From: Aspidiotus rigidus
Taxonomy: Eukaryota > Arthropoda > Insecta > Hemiptera > Diaspididae
Length of the DNA stretch: 64,000 nt
Direction: 5' to 3'
NCBI GenBank assembly: GCA_035079385.1
Contig: JAVHKY010000005.1
Span: forward strand, 3,410,001 to 3,474,000
In this document: piece by piece, positions 21,330 through 33,437 of the stretch
How positions within the stretch are numbered: the stretch's first letter is position 1
Layout of the letters: the number at the start of each line of letters is the position of its first letter
Position numbers and translations under genes: made by a program
Notes under the pieces: model-generated
Databases searched by the model: none
What the model was told of the DNA's origin: nothing
What the model saw: the letters and a program-made list of their open reading frames with translations, nothing else

Positions 21330-22815
21330 ATGATTTCGCTCGATGTCGCTTGTTCTCGTTGGTGCTGGGTTTAGTCGCTTTCCACACTTCGAGAATGGCT
21401 GATTAGCCGAAAGCGCTCGTGTTTTCAATTTTTGTGCGGTCTTTTTGCATCTCTTTTCTGTGTTACTCTTTCGAGTATCCTCGTCAGTAGAGTATTAGTT
21501 TTCGAGAGTTCATTTACCATTTTCTTGAAAGTATTATGCTATTGATAAATGGTCTATAAAATTCTTTTCACTTATATAACTTTGCAACTCGAAATAAGCT
21601 TAGAACAGTAGATTTGCGAAATCATCACAGTTTAATCTGTAGAAATGATCGAAAAATTCTTTTCCTAAAAAGTAAAGAAGATGCAAAGTATATAACTAAG
21701 TATGTAATAAGTTTCTATGAAAATGTGGTCTAATACTCAAACTAATAATACAAGGTCATTCAAGATCCGAAGTTTTGTTCCAAAGAACATTGGAACGTTG
21801 GCTTCAAATAGCCATCAAAAAATTATAAGTATAATAGGTAAAAGTGGTGGGGCCATCATCATTATTTTTCTTTCACAAAACTTTTTTTTTTTTTGTCGAG
21901 TCGTCGAAGAAGAGAGCGGTACTTTTTTATAGATTCGGTTAACTTGCAAAAGTAAAATATGTAATATTTGTGTTCTATATTATGCAAAATTTTGCATAAT
22001 ATTTTGTATAATTTCAAAGCCTGTATTGCGTTATTATGGAAATGCGTTTGTCATGTCCATGACGTACTTAGTTTCTCTTAGACAAGTTTGGATGTTGTTT
22101 TATGTGCGTAATTATATTCGTTATGAACGTACGTAACGTCATTCAAAATTTCTGCACGTTTGACACTCATACTGATTTTAATTGATAAAATATTCCCTAA
22201 TTCATACAATATATTTTGATGTTCATAATACACCAGCCAATGAATGGACTATTGAAATTTTATTTTAAATTGAGAATTTTGGAAATACGAGTATGTATAA
22301 CTGGAAAGGGGTGAAAGGTAGATGTGACAGAAAAGTCTTGTGGCTTAGGATATGATCATTTTCGAGCTTATCTGTGCATTTCCAATGGCTTTCTGGGAAT
22401 CAAAATAAAATTATTATTCTAAAAATTATAAACTTTTTGGTTTGCCTCGTTCAAAGATATCTTCAAACGAAACACTCTTATTTCAAACAAACTGGTAGTC
22501 CTTGGACGTGACAAATATGTTCAGTATCGTACAAAAGGAAGAACTTTTTACCTGCTGCGAATTAGCAGATACTACGTATATAGAAATCCTGACGGGTTGA
22601 AGCACGCCAAATGGGTGAGAACGACTACCGATTCAATACTCGTAACAAGTTCTACAGACAGAAAAAAGTCAAAACTCGCTCAAACACTGGGCGATAGATT
22701 CTTAAGTGATATTCTAATTGTGTGGTCAGGCACTAAGAGACGGGCGGATCAATTCTTTCTGGAAACGAAGGCGATGAATAAAAACCACCTGCATCCATAT
22801 CTTGTCAAATAGGTA
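21330..22815. other. Unannotated DNA
   Basis: No gene, repeat or RNA recognised. A 71-codon frame at 22597-22812 has no motif and no splice context. Confidence 0.4.
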
Positions 22816-22837
22816 GAGTGGTAGATTTTACGCGAAT

Positions 22838-23280
22838 TCAATTGCTTCTTCTTTTTTTTTTTGTTTTTTTCTCTTTTTTTTCTTCGTATTATTTTGTACT
22901 CATTAAACTCTTTTACGGTTCCCCGATCTACAACACAGCGAAAAAAACCGTCCTTGCCTTACTCGACCCCATCCAGACATCTTCTCTCAGGATTGCCCTG
23001 GGAGCTTATCGCACCAGCTCCAAACTTAGCCTGTGTGCAGAAGCCCCAGATCCTCCCCTTCACTTTCGAAGGCTCATCCTAACCTCCAACTTTTTATCTT
23101 CTGTAGCACAATTCCCACAACTTCCAATCTTTAACCGAATCTTTCACCACAATCACAACCAATCCTCCACCAAACATATTCGCCTTCAATTCAATCACCT
23201 GATCAACAAACCATTCATAGCACATCCCCTAGAACCCATATACACAACCTTCCCCCCTTGGACCTTCCCTCAACCTAAAT
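22838..23280 (+). pseudogene. LINE fragment, RT to RNase H linker (left part)
   Basis: An open frame ending at 23282 carries GSPIYNTAKKTVLALLDPI, then SLRIALGAYRTS and LSLCAEAPDPPLHFRRL, the region between reverse transcriptase and RNase H seen in the longer LINE at 38831-40801 (GSPIYSQSNK..., LRISLGAFRTS). It breaks off after PPWTFPQPK where another element was inserted. The same LINE resumes at 26311. An inverted copy lies at 25781-26220. Confidence 0.75.
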
Positions 23281-23281
23281 A

Positions 23282-25778
23282 GTACTAGCGGTTACTGACA
23301 AAACATGATGGAATACTGCAAAATTTAGTTATACATTTATAATTAGTATTGTAATACTTATGACTGTAGAGAACATTTTCAGAAGGCGTGCCACTCAAAA
23401 TTTCCCTTAGGGGGCTGGAGGGGGTCCAAAATGTCTCTCAAAAATCAGTATTTTGCTAATATCTCGAGAACGGTTGGGTATAGGGGAAAAATACCTCAGT
23501 ACAAAAATAACCTCCGTATAATTTTACGTAAAAAACGTTCCCTTCATTTTTTCGCTACGACTCACCGTTAAACCACAATCGACGCACCAAAATTGAAGCG
23601 CGTAAAAAAACACATAGTCGGGAGTATGTACATAGTTACGCGCGACGCCACGCGGTGCACGGTTATGCCGTGGCTCGGTTTACCAGTTACGCTACGCCAT
23701 GTTACCATCGTTTTCAACATTAAAGGAGAGAAAGTACGAGATCGAAAATTTTTCATAAAAATACAAAAAAAAAACACTCACGCTAGCACACGACTTTTCT
23801 TCTTACATACTCATAACTCATTAAGAGAGTAACTCCCACTCTTTGTACTAGATACTGATTACCTATCAATCAAGTCCGATATTTGTAGAATCAATAGTAG
23901 TTTATGAAGCTTATCATCATGACGTCACATCATCTCATAACAGAATAAGGAAATGTAAATTTATTTTATTTAATGAAAAATAAGCAATTTTTTATTAACG
24001 TTATCAAATTTTTCGCTTGAGTTTTTCATTTACCAACAACCCCCCTCCTTTAATAGCTAGAGATGTGCACCTGCAATTTTTTTGACGATTGAATGAGTAG
24101 TTCTTGGGATGTAATCAATTTTTTGGAAAATTCTCACTATTAAACATTTGAACCACTTATAGCTGCTTACATCATGAGAAAGGGATTTTCTTATCCTCTT
24201 GTTTTCAGTACTAATTGTCATGAAGAATCTTTATTTTTTTTTATTTTTTTTGTTAGGCTGTTCCTTTTTTCTTTTTTTTTTATTATTAGTCAAATTCAAT
24301 TGTAAAAACCTTTAGTTTCAAAATCCATACATCTATGAATGAGTACAATTTTTTAGTGTTCATCAAATATACTGCGAGACTAGCTTAAAGACTTCATTCT
24401 TGATTTATTATTGATTTGTAGATCATTTTTTTGTGTATATGTGATGGTCAGTAGTTTGATTTCAGGTGTCTCAGGACATGAGAATATTATTTTTAATTTG
24501 GGGTTTCTTTGAGTGAGATTTGAGGTTAGACTTATGAGTAAACCAGGCTCGAGAGGTGTATTATTAATTTTTTAATATGTTTGGAAAGGTTGGAACGTGA
24601 GGGAAAGAATGAAGGGTTGACTGATGGGTCATTGGTTGCTTGTTTGGCTTCAATATAGATTTTGTCCATTTTTTTTTCCCGGATGTCCTTGTAACTAGAT
24701 TCCCAGTTAAAGAATATTGGGATGGAATTTGCATAGAAGGTGGTGATGAGAGCGTGACTACGATTTATGAGCGGATGAAAAGAAGAGCGCCTGGTGATAG
24801 CAATAAGTGATGCCGGGAATTGGAGATGATAAGGAATTGAGCCTTTCAGACTAATATACAGTATACTAGACCAATATTAGACTAACATTAACGTTTAGGG
24901 AGAAATAATTATTAAGCTCTTTTAGAAGTGCTTGAATACGAAGACGCAAATCTAATTTCCAGACCACAGGGTGCGCGTTTTTTTGCCGACTTTTCTCATT
25001 GGAAAAGGGTACACCCGGTGTCTGTTTAGAAATTTATAAAATTTGATAATCAATAAACCTATTAGTTGATAAGAAATTCGCCATTTATTTTATTGCTGTA
25101 GGTGGAAATCCTTATTCTGTTATAAGATGATGTGACGTCATGATGATAAGCTTCATAAACTACTATTGATTCTACAAATATCGGACTTAATTGATAGGCA
25201 ATCAGTATTTAGTACAAAGAGTGGGAGTTACTCTTTTAATGAGTTATGAGTATGTAAAAAGAAAAGTCGTGTGCTAGCGTGAGTATTTTTTTTTGGTATT
25301 TTTATGAAAAATTTTCGATCTCGTACTTCCTCTCCTTTAATGTTGAAAACGATGGAAACATGGCGTAGCGTAGCTGGTAAACCGAGCCACGGCATAACCG
25401 TGCACCGCGTGGCGTCGCGGGTAACTATGTACATACTCCCGACTATGTGTTTTTTTACGCGCTTCAATTTTGTTGCGTCGATTGTGGTTTAACGGTGAGT
25501 CGTAGCGAAAAAATGAAGGGAACGTTTTTTACGTAAAATTATACGGAGGTTATTTTTGTACTGAGGTATTTTTCCCCTATACCCAACCGTTCTCGAGATA
25601 TTAGCAAAATACTGATTTTTGAGAGACATTTTGGCCCCCCTCCAGCCCCCCAAGGGAAATTTTGAGTGGCACGCCTTCTGAAAATGTTCTCTACAGTCAT
25701 AAGTATTACAATACTAATTATAAATGTATAACTAAATTTTGCAGTATTCCATCATGTTTTGTCAGTAACCGCTAGTAC
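23282..25778. mobile_element. Non-autonomous DNA element with about 670-bp terminal inverted repeats
   Basis: Starts GTACTAGCGGTTACTGACA at 23282 and ends with the inverse (ending GTAC) at 25778, flanked by TA on each side. The TIRs span 23282-23951 and 25109-25778. No transposase frame is visible; 79-codon frames inside the TIRs are mirror copies and probably not coding. A third end of the same type, closing at 26308 before TA, shows that the insertion is compound. The superfamily is unknown; TA flanks would fit several. Confidence 0.55.
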
Positions 25779-25780
25779 TA

Positions 25781-26220
25781 TTTAGGTTGAGGGAAGGTCC
25801 AAGGGGGGAAGGTTGTGTATATGGGTTCTAGGGGATGTGCTATGAATGGTTTGTTGATCAGGTGATTGAATTGAAGGCGAATATGTTTGGTGGAGGATTG
25901 GTTGTGATTGTGGTGAAAGATTCGGTTAAAGATTGGAAGTTGTGGGAATTGTGCTACAGAAGATAAAAAGTTGGAGGTTAGGATGAGCCTTCGAAAGTGA
26001 AGGGGAGGATCTGGGGCTTCTGCACACAGGCTAAGTTTGGGGCTGGTGCGATAAGCTCCCAGGGCAATCCTGAGAGAAGATGTCTGGATGGGGTCGAGTA
26101 AGGCAAGGACGGTTTTTTTCGCTGTGTTGTAGATCGGGGAACCGTAAAAGAGTTTAATGAGTACAAAATAATACGAAGAAAAAAAAGAGAAAGAAAAAAA
26201 AAAAAAAAAAAGAAGAAGCA
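25781..26220 (-). pseudogene. Inverted copy of the LINE linker fragment
   Basis: Minus-strand mirror of 22838-23280 with the same reading (SLRIALGAYRTS, LSLCAEAPDPPLHFRRL). It differs by a few substitutions, such as SPK for SSK before LSLCAEA, and in the length of its homopolymer run (26175-26212). It arose with the large inverted duplication and not from independent retrotransposition, since it stops at the same transposon junction. Confidence 0.75.
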
Positions 26221-26310
26221 ATTGAATTCGCGTAAAATCTAACTACTACAATACCAAGTATCATTGTATAACTAAATTTTGCAGTATCATTTCACTAACC
26301 GCTAGTACTA

Positions 26311-27477
26311 AAAATACGCCTAAATCTACAGAAATCCCAAAATCTGACAAACCTGGTTTTACCCAATATATCAACAAACTACTTCAAGAATACCCTGACC
26401 ATTCACTTTGCCTCATCGATGGGTCGAAAACATCTACTAAAGCAGCTTACGCATACTCCATCGACGGGAAAATATCTTCTCATCGCATCCGAAATGTAGC
26501 CTCTATTTTTACAGCCGAACTGATGGCCATTTTTTCCTGCCTTTCCCACCTCTCTCAACTACCCCCAAACGGTAAATTCTGACTCACTTTCTTCACTCCA
26601 CTCCCTTACAGACGCATACAACTCTAACCCTATAATCCAACGCATCTTTCTCACACTACACACTTTGGAAACAATCAACTCTCAAATTATCTTCATATGG
26701 ATCCCTGGACACACCAATTTCCCCGACCACGACGCAGTTGATCAAGCCGCTAAACAAGCTACCTTCCTCAGTCAAATAACTGATAATTCACCCCTACCAA
26801 CCCTAGATTACAAAAATTACTATCGTTCTCTCATCACACAATCATGGAACACTCTTTGGGAAAATCAAACAAATTCTCAGTATCAAAAAAACCCCGGTTC
26901 CTTTGGTATCCTCCATTCAAAACACAAGAAGAGAAGAAGTAATTCTCTCTCGTCTCAGAATTGGTCACACAAAAATTACTCACACCCACCTCATCAGTCC
27001 CTACATCCTAACCCCTCCCTCATGCCCCCCCTGTCAAAAAGACAAATTAACAGTGGAACACTTTTTTTCATGCCCCAGACTTTTACCCCTTCGCTCTTCT
27101 TCGGATACCCCTTCTTCACTCACCCAAGCACTCAAAAACAACCAGGACATCATTTCGAATACCCTACATTACCTAAGACAAATTGACTTTTACGCTCACA
27201 TCTGAACACATACATCGACTATAGCTCTACAACCATCTACATACACACATTGTAAACTTTTACACACCATTACCTGAAGCAGTTACACTCGACATTATAT
27301 TCCATCCTCTTATCCTTCCTCACTTTTCCTTACTCTACCAACTTCCTTAAAACCTCCCTTTCTTATGTGTTATTTATAATATTACTTTCATAACTTTTGT
27401 AACGCCGAGCCAATAGCCCTCGTGCAGCTCTAGTGCTCGTAAAAATAAAATGAAAAATAAAATAGAAAAAAAACTCT
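26311..27477 (+). pseudogene. LINE RNase H and 3' end (right part of the split LINE)
   Basis: Continues the LINE interrupted at 23280. RNase H blocks are readable: LCLIDGSKTSTKAAYAYS, IFTAELMAIFSC, and FIWIPGHTNFPDHDAVDQAA with its closing aspartate. Then come EEVILSRLRIGHTKITHTHL and CPPCQKDKLTVEHFFSCP, the C-terminal zinc-knuckle region. At least two frameshifts (near 26580 and 26910) kill it. The 3' UTR runs to about 27475 and ends in an A-rich AAAATAAAATGAAAAATAAA tail. Confidence 0.8.
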
Positions 27478-27538
27478 TAAAATTTCTGGGCACACGCGGA
27501 GCCCCGGGGTTCCGCGGAGCACAGTTTGGGAAGCGCTG
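27465..27538 (-). mobile_element. hAT-like terminus
   Basis: Read on the minus strand from 27538, the sequence begins CAGCGCTTCCCAAACTGTG and continues CTCCGCGGAACCCCGGGG. A CAG start followed by TTCCCAAACT is typical of hAT ends. Only this end is recognised; no transposase or second end was found nearby. Confidence 0.45.
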
Positions 27539-27539
27539 C

Positions 27540-29770
27540 GCATAGCAATCTTTCTTGAGGATTTTTCGGGATAATTTGTCAAGTTCACGAGAGAGGCAGG
27601 GAACACCCTGGTCTGTGTTGGGTTTTATTACGAGGAGGATGACATTCACTTGAGTACTGAACACCTTCTGAAGAAAAGTATTCGTATAATTACTTAATTG
27701 ATCGAGACATGTTCACACCAAAAGTAATTGCTGTCTGACTGATTGTGACAATCACGACGGTAAAATTTAAAAGCAGACGAGAGAAGTCTTGCAGGAAAAA
27801 ATAAAAAGAAGAGGAAAAAAAAAGTTCTACTGGACGCGGAGGAGATACAAGGTATCCGAAAATTCATTAGCCTATTTTTATTCAGTCACATTTCACTCGT
27901 ACTTACTTCGTACTCGATATTCTACTACAGAACACGTACCGATACACTCATTTAACGTTTCGTTTTCTTTTTCGATCATTGAAGGAAGTTGGAAACTTCT
28001 GAGTTTTAAGTTTTTAGATTCTTGGTATTTCTTTTACTGCAATTTATCGAGCGCTTCGTACAGACACCAAAGTTTCGTTATTTTGTTTTCGATTTGTCGT
28101 CTTTGTAGCGAGATTAAAGGCTTTGTTGAAAATGAAGCGATAGTTGGCTCGTCGTTCACGCCACGCAGTTGTTTCTCTATTATTATATTCGATTCGGAAT
28201 TATTAAATTTTTTCGAGATTACGTCTTTGTTCTGTGACTGCGAGCAGAAACATTTAGAAAGACAAAATTGACGCTGCTTTTCAACCCTTATTCTATTGCA
28301 TAGAACAAAATTAGGTTATGAATCATAAACGTACCCTATAAATTTCGCTCGGCTTCAACATCTTACGTGTGCAATCTACGTCTACTATTGGCATATTGTG
28401 GAAACGCATCCAAGTAATCACAGTCTGTATGCTCTATTTTAGTATCATGCAGCAGAGAAATATAGACTCGAGATGTGTATAGTACATTTTTCTACACGGA
28501 AAACTTGCGCGGAAATATTTACTGTTCGTTCGAAAGAAATTTCTTGCAATTGTCCATCTTACAACGAGTAAAGCGGGGAAAAAAGAGACATTTTCTTCAT
28601 GCGTTGATCGGTGAAGAAATTTTGACGCGAGATTAATTTCATCTGCTTAAAAGAATAAATTATGTACATAGGTATTTCACGATACTGTAACAATACGTTA
28701 ACGTTAATTTTCAGCCTTAGAAACGAACAATATAAAGAAGATAGGTATAATCTTGATGGAAAAAGTAGGCGAAAAAATTACGTAGCCTCACCGGAAGGGC
28801 TCGAATCCGCATCTCTGAACTTCTCGAGAAATTATTAACCATTGTATAGGGTTACGTAAGATTTCCTAACTCGCGTGCTCTTCTGTCAAAAATTCCTATT
28901 AATTTTCACGCGCGGTCTACATGGTCTGCATATAAAGAAGAAAATACAAAAAATCAAAAAATGAATCCAGAATACGCTATACATGAATAAAGACCTATAA
29001 ATCCTTACGCATTTATTTTTTCCAATATCCTCTAGAATATTTTCTCATATCTTTTTCAAATAATAAAACTCGCCTTATACGAGTATTTTATAAAGCATTT
29101 CAATACCAATAATCCTGTAAGAAAGATATGGTATAGATTTTGTCTCTTGACTAAAAATAGCTAGCGTTTTTTTAGATACGCTCTTTTTACGTCCAGTCCG
29201 ATACTTTCTTCTTCTCTTTACTCTCTCGTAAACGAACTTGGAAAATTTAAAAGTATTCTTGTTGCCAACCCAATTCGTTCGCTAATTTCCTCCACTATTT
29301 ATTTCTATTTTTACTAAAATATTTTAATCTCAACAAACTGAGGGCGTATGCTTATAGCTAAGAACGTGTGAGCTCGTCCGTGACGAAGTACAAACATCGA
29401 TTAGAGAAACACAAGTGCAGTTTTTGTGGGTTTATATAGAACGTTACGAGAGCAGAAGATAATATTTCATTAACAGATAGCACTGAGTGAGTGCAACAAA
29501 AAATGATGAATGAGTGCAAGCAGTATTGTGTTCAGGAGTGAATTAAAAATAATTTTCGTACGACGTAGTTCATTCCACTTCATGCTTCAATTATTCCTCC
29601 CTTCATCTCCCAAACTCATTCATTGAATTCCCTACTCCAGTGATTTCAAATTTTCTTGTACCATGACCCTTTTTTAACCCAAAAAAATCTCGCGACCCAC
29701 TGATGGTGAAGAATCCCACTGAAATGCGACTCCCAAATCTATTTCCCACGGATCTGCCCCTACTGTTTAG
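27540..29770. other. Unannotated AT-rich DNA
   Basis: No feature supported. A 160-codon plus-strand frame at 27789-28271 has no motif and a composition like its surroundings, and is probably chance. Confidence 0.4.
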
Positions 29771-29774
29771 TCCG

Positions 29775-30140
29775 AATATTTCTTCAATTTTTAGTTGCAG
29801 AATTGTTCGCGTCCTTAATCCATTCTCTCTCCCCCACCAAAATTGATTTCCTCTGGATCCCCGCACATGCGGAATTACTAACAATGAAATTACAGACGAG
29901 AAAGCTAAATTAGCACGTCTATCTCAGGTCTCATCAAACCTTCTTCCCATGTCAGAATTGTATTTGCTCACTAAACGCTCCACACGGGATGACTGGTCTC
30001 TAAATTATTCAAATTCATTTAACAATCAAAATTCTCACTATTTACTTGTGCAACCCTTTCTTCCGACATCTCCTTGGTTTCAGAAATTTCACGACATCTC
30101 TCGTTCTCTCATTGTCAAAATCAGCCGTCTTCGCTCCAAT
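29775..30140 (+). pseudogene. LINE RNase H C-terminal remnant
   Basis: Diverged relative of 47049-47750. It reads FLWIPAHAE-like, then MSELYLLTKRSTRDDWSLNY and HDISRSLIVKISRLR, matching MSELFSLIRCSTGDDWAVSY and NDIPRSLIVKLSRLR of the other copy. Frame changes upstream of 29949 and the loss of the zinc-knuckle tail show it is dead. A different LINE 3' end follows directly at 30160. Confidence 0.7.
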
Positions 30141-30159
30141 CCGAAAAAGGTAGTTGGAC

Positions 30160-30857
30160 AAAAACACTCCTTCCTGAAATAGATATCAAACGAAGCCCGC
30201 CGTGCTTTTGGCTTGGCTAAGGCCTGAGTGGGCATGGAACATTTGGCCAATACCTGAGGAGAGATGACCCGCGGTGCAGATATTGTACAGAGAATGAAAC
30301 CCCTAAACATGTTTTCCTTGACTGCAAACTTTATAAGGAAAACCGTCCAGCAAAGTTGTGTGGAGATGATCAAGATACCAAGGACTATCTCATCCCAGTG
30401 GTTAAAGACCTGTGGAGGAGAGAAGTCAAAACCCAACGGAAGAGAATAGACAAAAGTTCAAGACGCGAGACAAAAGTTCAAGATGACGGACAAGCTGCAG
30501 AGGGCAGTGCCTGCCGCAACACCAACTAGCCTTAAGCATAAGTCATTCCACTAGCCTTAAGCATAAGTATCTGTAATAGCTCACATTACCTAACAATAGC
30601 AATCCATATAACATGAACAATAGTCATTCACAAAGTAGCCTTGAGCATAAGAAAAACCCACTACTCCCTTCAATATACTTGTAAGTACATAGGGGAGTAC
30701 TGGCTAGTTACAATAGCCCATAGCTCATTATAGTCTCTCTGTCCATCACTGAGCACTGCCTTTGTATACTTGGTGATGGACAAATAGGCAATAAATTCCC
30801 CCCACCGAGAAAGTTCGGATTGTGGGCCAAAAAAAAAAAAAAAAAAAAAAAAAAAAC
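30160..30857 (+). pseudogene. LINE 3' end with poly(A), abutting the telomere-like array
   Basis: Plus-strand C-terminal remnant of a second LINE type. GHGTFGQYLRRDDPRCRYC followed by ETPKHVFLDCKLYKENRP is the Cys-X2-Cys...His...Cys knuckle found after the RT in R1- and Jockey-type proteins, and the frame closes near 30527. The 3' UTR has repeated TAGCCTTAAGCATAAGT units (about 30528, 30550) and a diverged third (about 30632). A pure A tract (about 30830-30856) then passes straight into CTAACCAAACTAAAC. Elements such as TRAS and SART in other insects insert in telomeric repeats with this geometry, but only the 3' end survives here. Confidence 0.7.
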
Positions 30858-32628
30858 TAACCAAACTAAACTAACCTAACTAACCTAACTAAACTAAGCA
30901 AACTAACTAGACTAACCAAACTAACCAAACTAACTAAACTAACTAACCTAACCAAACTAACTAAATTAACCAAACTAACTAAACTAACCTAACTGACCTA
31001 ACTGACCTAACTAACCTAACTAAACTAACTAAACTAACTAAACTAACCAAACTAACTAAACTAATCAAACTAACTAAACTAATCAAACTAACTAAACTAA
31101 CTATACTAACTAGACTAACTAAACTAACTAACCTAACTAAACTAACTAAACTAACTAACCTAACTAAACTAACCAAACTAACCAAACTAACTAACCTAAC
31201 CAAACTAACTAAACTAACTAAACTAACCAAAATAACTAAACTAACTAACCTAACTAAACTAAGCAAACTAACTAGACTAACAAAACTAACTAGACTAACC
31301 AAACTAACTATACTAACTAGACTAACCTAACTGACCTAACTAACCTAACCAAACTAACTAAACTAACCAAACTAACTAGACTAACCAAACTAACTAACCT
31401 AACCAAACTAACCAAACTAACTAAACTAACCAAACTAACTAAACTAACCGAACTAACTAAACTAACTAAACTAACTAAACTAACTAAACTAACCTAACTG
31501 ACCTAACTAAACTAACCAAACTAACCAAACTAACTAAACTAACCAAACTAACTATACTAACTAGCCTAACCAAACTAACTAAACTAACCAAACTAACCAA
31601 ACTAACTATACTTACTAACTAGACTAACCAAACTAACTAAACTAACTAAACTAACCAAACTAACTAGACTAACCAAACTAAACCAACTAAACTAACTAAC
31701 CTAACTAGCCTAACCAAACTAACTAAACTAACCAAACTAACCAAACTAACTATATTAACTAGACTAACCAAACTAACCAAACTAACTAAACTAACCAAAC
31801 TAACTAAACTAACCTAACTAACTAAACTAACCTAACTAAACTAACTAAACTAACTAACCTAACTAACCTAACTAAACTAACTAAACTAACTAACCTAACC
31901 AAACTAACTAAACTAACCAAAATAACTAAACTAAACAAACTAACTATACTAACTAGACTAACCTAACTGACCTAACTAACCTAACTAACTAACCTAACCA
32001 AACTAACTAAACTAACCAAACTAACTAAACTAACCAAACTAACTAGACTAACCAAACTAACTAACCTAACCAAACTAACTAAACTAACCAAACTAACTAA
32101 ACTAACCAAACTAACTATACTAACTAGACTAACCAAACTAACTAACCTAACTAAACTAACCAAAATAACTAAACTAACCAAACTAACTAAACTAACCTAA
32201 CTAAACTAACTAAACTAACTAACCTAACTAAACTAACTAAACTAACCAAACTAACTAAACTAACCAAAATAACTAAACCAACTAATTTAAGTAAACTAAG
32301 CAAACTAACTAGACTAACCAAACTAACTAAACTAACTAAACTAACCAAACTAACTAAACTAACTAGACTAACCAAACTAACTAACCTAACCAAACTAACT
32401 AAACTAACCAAACTAACTAAACTAACCAAACTAACTAACCTAACTAAACTAACCAAACTAACCAAACTAACTATCCTAACTGACCTAACTAACCTAACTA
32501 ACTAACCTAACCAAACTAACTAAACTAACCAAACTAACTAAACTAACTAAACTAACCAAACTAACTAGACTAACCAAACTAACTAACCTAACCAAACTAA
32601 CTAAACTAACTAAACTAACCAAACTAAC
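30858..32628. repeat. Degenerate telomere-like 9-bp tandem array (left block)
   Basis: About 1.77 kb of CTAACTAAA / CTAACCAAA / CTAACCTAA units, with occasional CTAACTGACC. The period is mostly 9 bp, sometimes 4 or 5 bp, so long frames with Leu-Val-Ser repeats exist on the minus strand; they are a by-product of the period and not genes. The reverse strand reads TTAGTTTAG, TTAGTTTGG and TTAGGTTAG, resembling TTAGG-derived sequence without being the canonical insect telomere repeat. Confidence 0.85.
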
Positions 32629-33215
32629 TGAGAAAAATTTGGACCCAATTGCAGCACTTTCTTGACGGAGGGAGGGATGTCTTTGTTTGTGAGATTGACT
32701 ATCCAGTTGGATGGGAGGGAAGGATGTACTTTTTTATGTTTTCCCATTAAAGCATCAAACTTCTTGACATGGACCTGCTTTTTCTTAACATCTAGACGAT
32801 TGACGCATTCCTCGATGAATCTGAACGACAGGGTGAAAAGTAGTTCGTCCTTGTTGATACTAGAGAAACAGTTCTCAAGAGTTTGCTTCTGTTGTTTTAG
32901 ATGGTGAAATTTTTGGAACAATTGGTCTAATTCAAAATTCAACAGAAACTGACGCGATTTTTTCAACCAAGACTCAAAACGTATCCTATTTCCATAAGGT
33001 TCCTCCAAGGTTGAGGCCACTGGTTTGAAAGCATTCCAGATGTGCGATGGGTAGACGTCGTTCTTTTTGCACCGTTTTAAAAAAACAATAGACGCCCTGA
33101 CGTTAACCAGTTTTTCTTCACATTTTGTAAGATTTCTAAAAACACTTTTGGCAGCCGCACCGTACCTCCAATTTAATAGCCCGAAAATATTGATATAAGA
33201 ATTTGCCATTTTCAC
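32629..33215 (-). pseudogene. PLE N-terminal ORF fragment
   Basis: Open minus-strand frame beginning at an ATG near 33209 (33215 if the upstream in-frame ATG is used). It has about 190 basic, helix-prone residues and ends ...KDIPPSVKKVLQLGPNFS, the block that in PLE proteins immediately precedes the reverse transcriptase (often read as ...LLSLGPNF). It then runs out into the satellite at 32628. The RT and nuclease are absent from this copy. Function of this N-terminal segment in PLEs is poorly defined. Confidence 0.7.
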
Positions 33216-33358
33216 AAAATAATAAAAGGACTTGTCCAGACGCGTATATCATAAACACAATAATGAGCTTGAAAGCACTGTCGTCTTAAAAAATTTTTTA
33301 CTAATACGACGATCGACATTTCGAACGTACACACGTTCTTCTTCAGGATCGATAAATA
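33214..33358 (-). repeat. PLE pseudo-LTR (sense copy) with hammerhead motif
   Basis: 145 bp, inverse of 33725-33869 with a few differences. On the minus strand positions 33346-33315 read CTGAAGA, a six-base-pair stem GAACGT-GTGT-ACGTTC, GAAA, then TGTC. All hammerhead core boxes are present; the other copy has CGTC in the last position. It lies just upstream of the ORF start and would be in the 5' UTR. Confidence 0.7.
33315..33346 (-). ncRNA. Hammerhead ribozyme motif (minus strand)
   Basis: Core boxes in order: CUGAAGA, stem II with a four-base loop GUGU, GAAA, UGUC. Stem III is minimal, as in the PLE-type hammerheads described in many eukaryotes, which tend to act as dimers. Cleavage activity is inferred, not shown. 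Confidence 0.6.
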
Positions 33359-33437
33359 CTACAATGAGTAAAGCTATTAACAGGAACAAAACGGAGCAGC
33401 AGCACAGGGAGCGTGAAAGAACAAGAAAGAAAGTAGA

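Larger units (their letters stand above)
22822..26241. repeat. Large inverted repeat, arms of about 1.13 kb
   Basis: The arms 22822-23951 and 25109-26241 are inverse copies with scattered differences, separated by about 1.16 kb. Each arm holds, from the outside inward, the same LINE fragment and the same transposon end. The spacer (23952-25108) holds a poorly conserved coding-like stretch near 24560-24800 on the minus strand that I cannot assign. Because the arm crosses the boundary between two unrelated elements, the inversion duplicated an already composite sequence. Confidence 0.8.

Noticed and set aside
23593..23832. 79-codon ORF in the long TIR, mirrored at 25228-25467
   Set aside because: Mirror copies in an inverted repeat; no family motif, and probably non-coding TIR.
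24560..24800. Minus-strand coding-like stretch in the spacer of the large inverted repeat
   Set aside because: Readable for about 75 codons but no motif; could not be assigned to LINE or transposase.
27789..28271. 160-codon ORF
   Set aside because: No motif or splice signals; phenylalanine/serine-rich composition typical of chance frames in AT-rich DNA.
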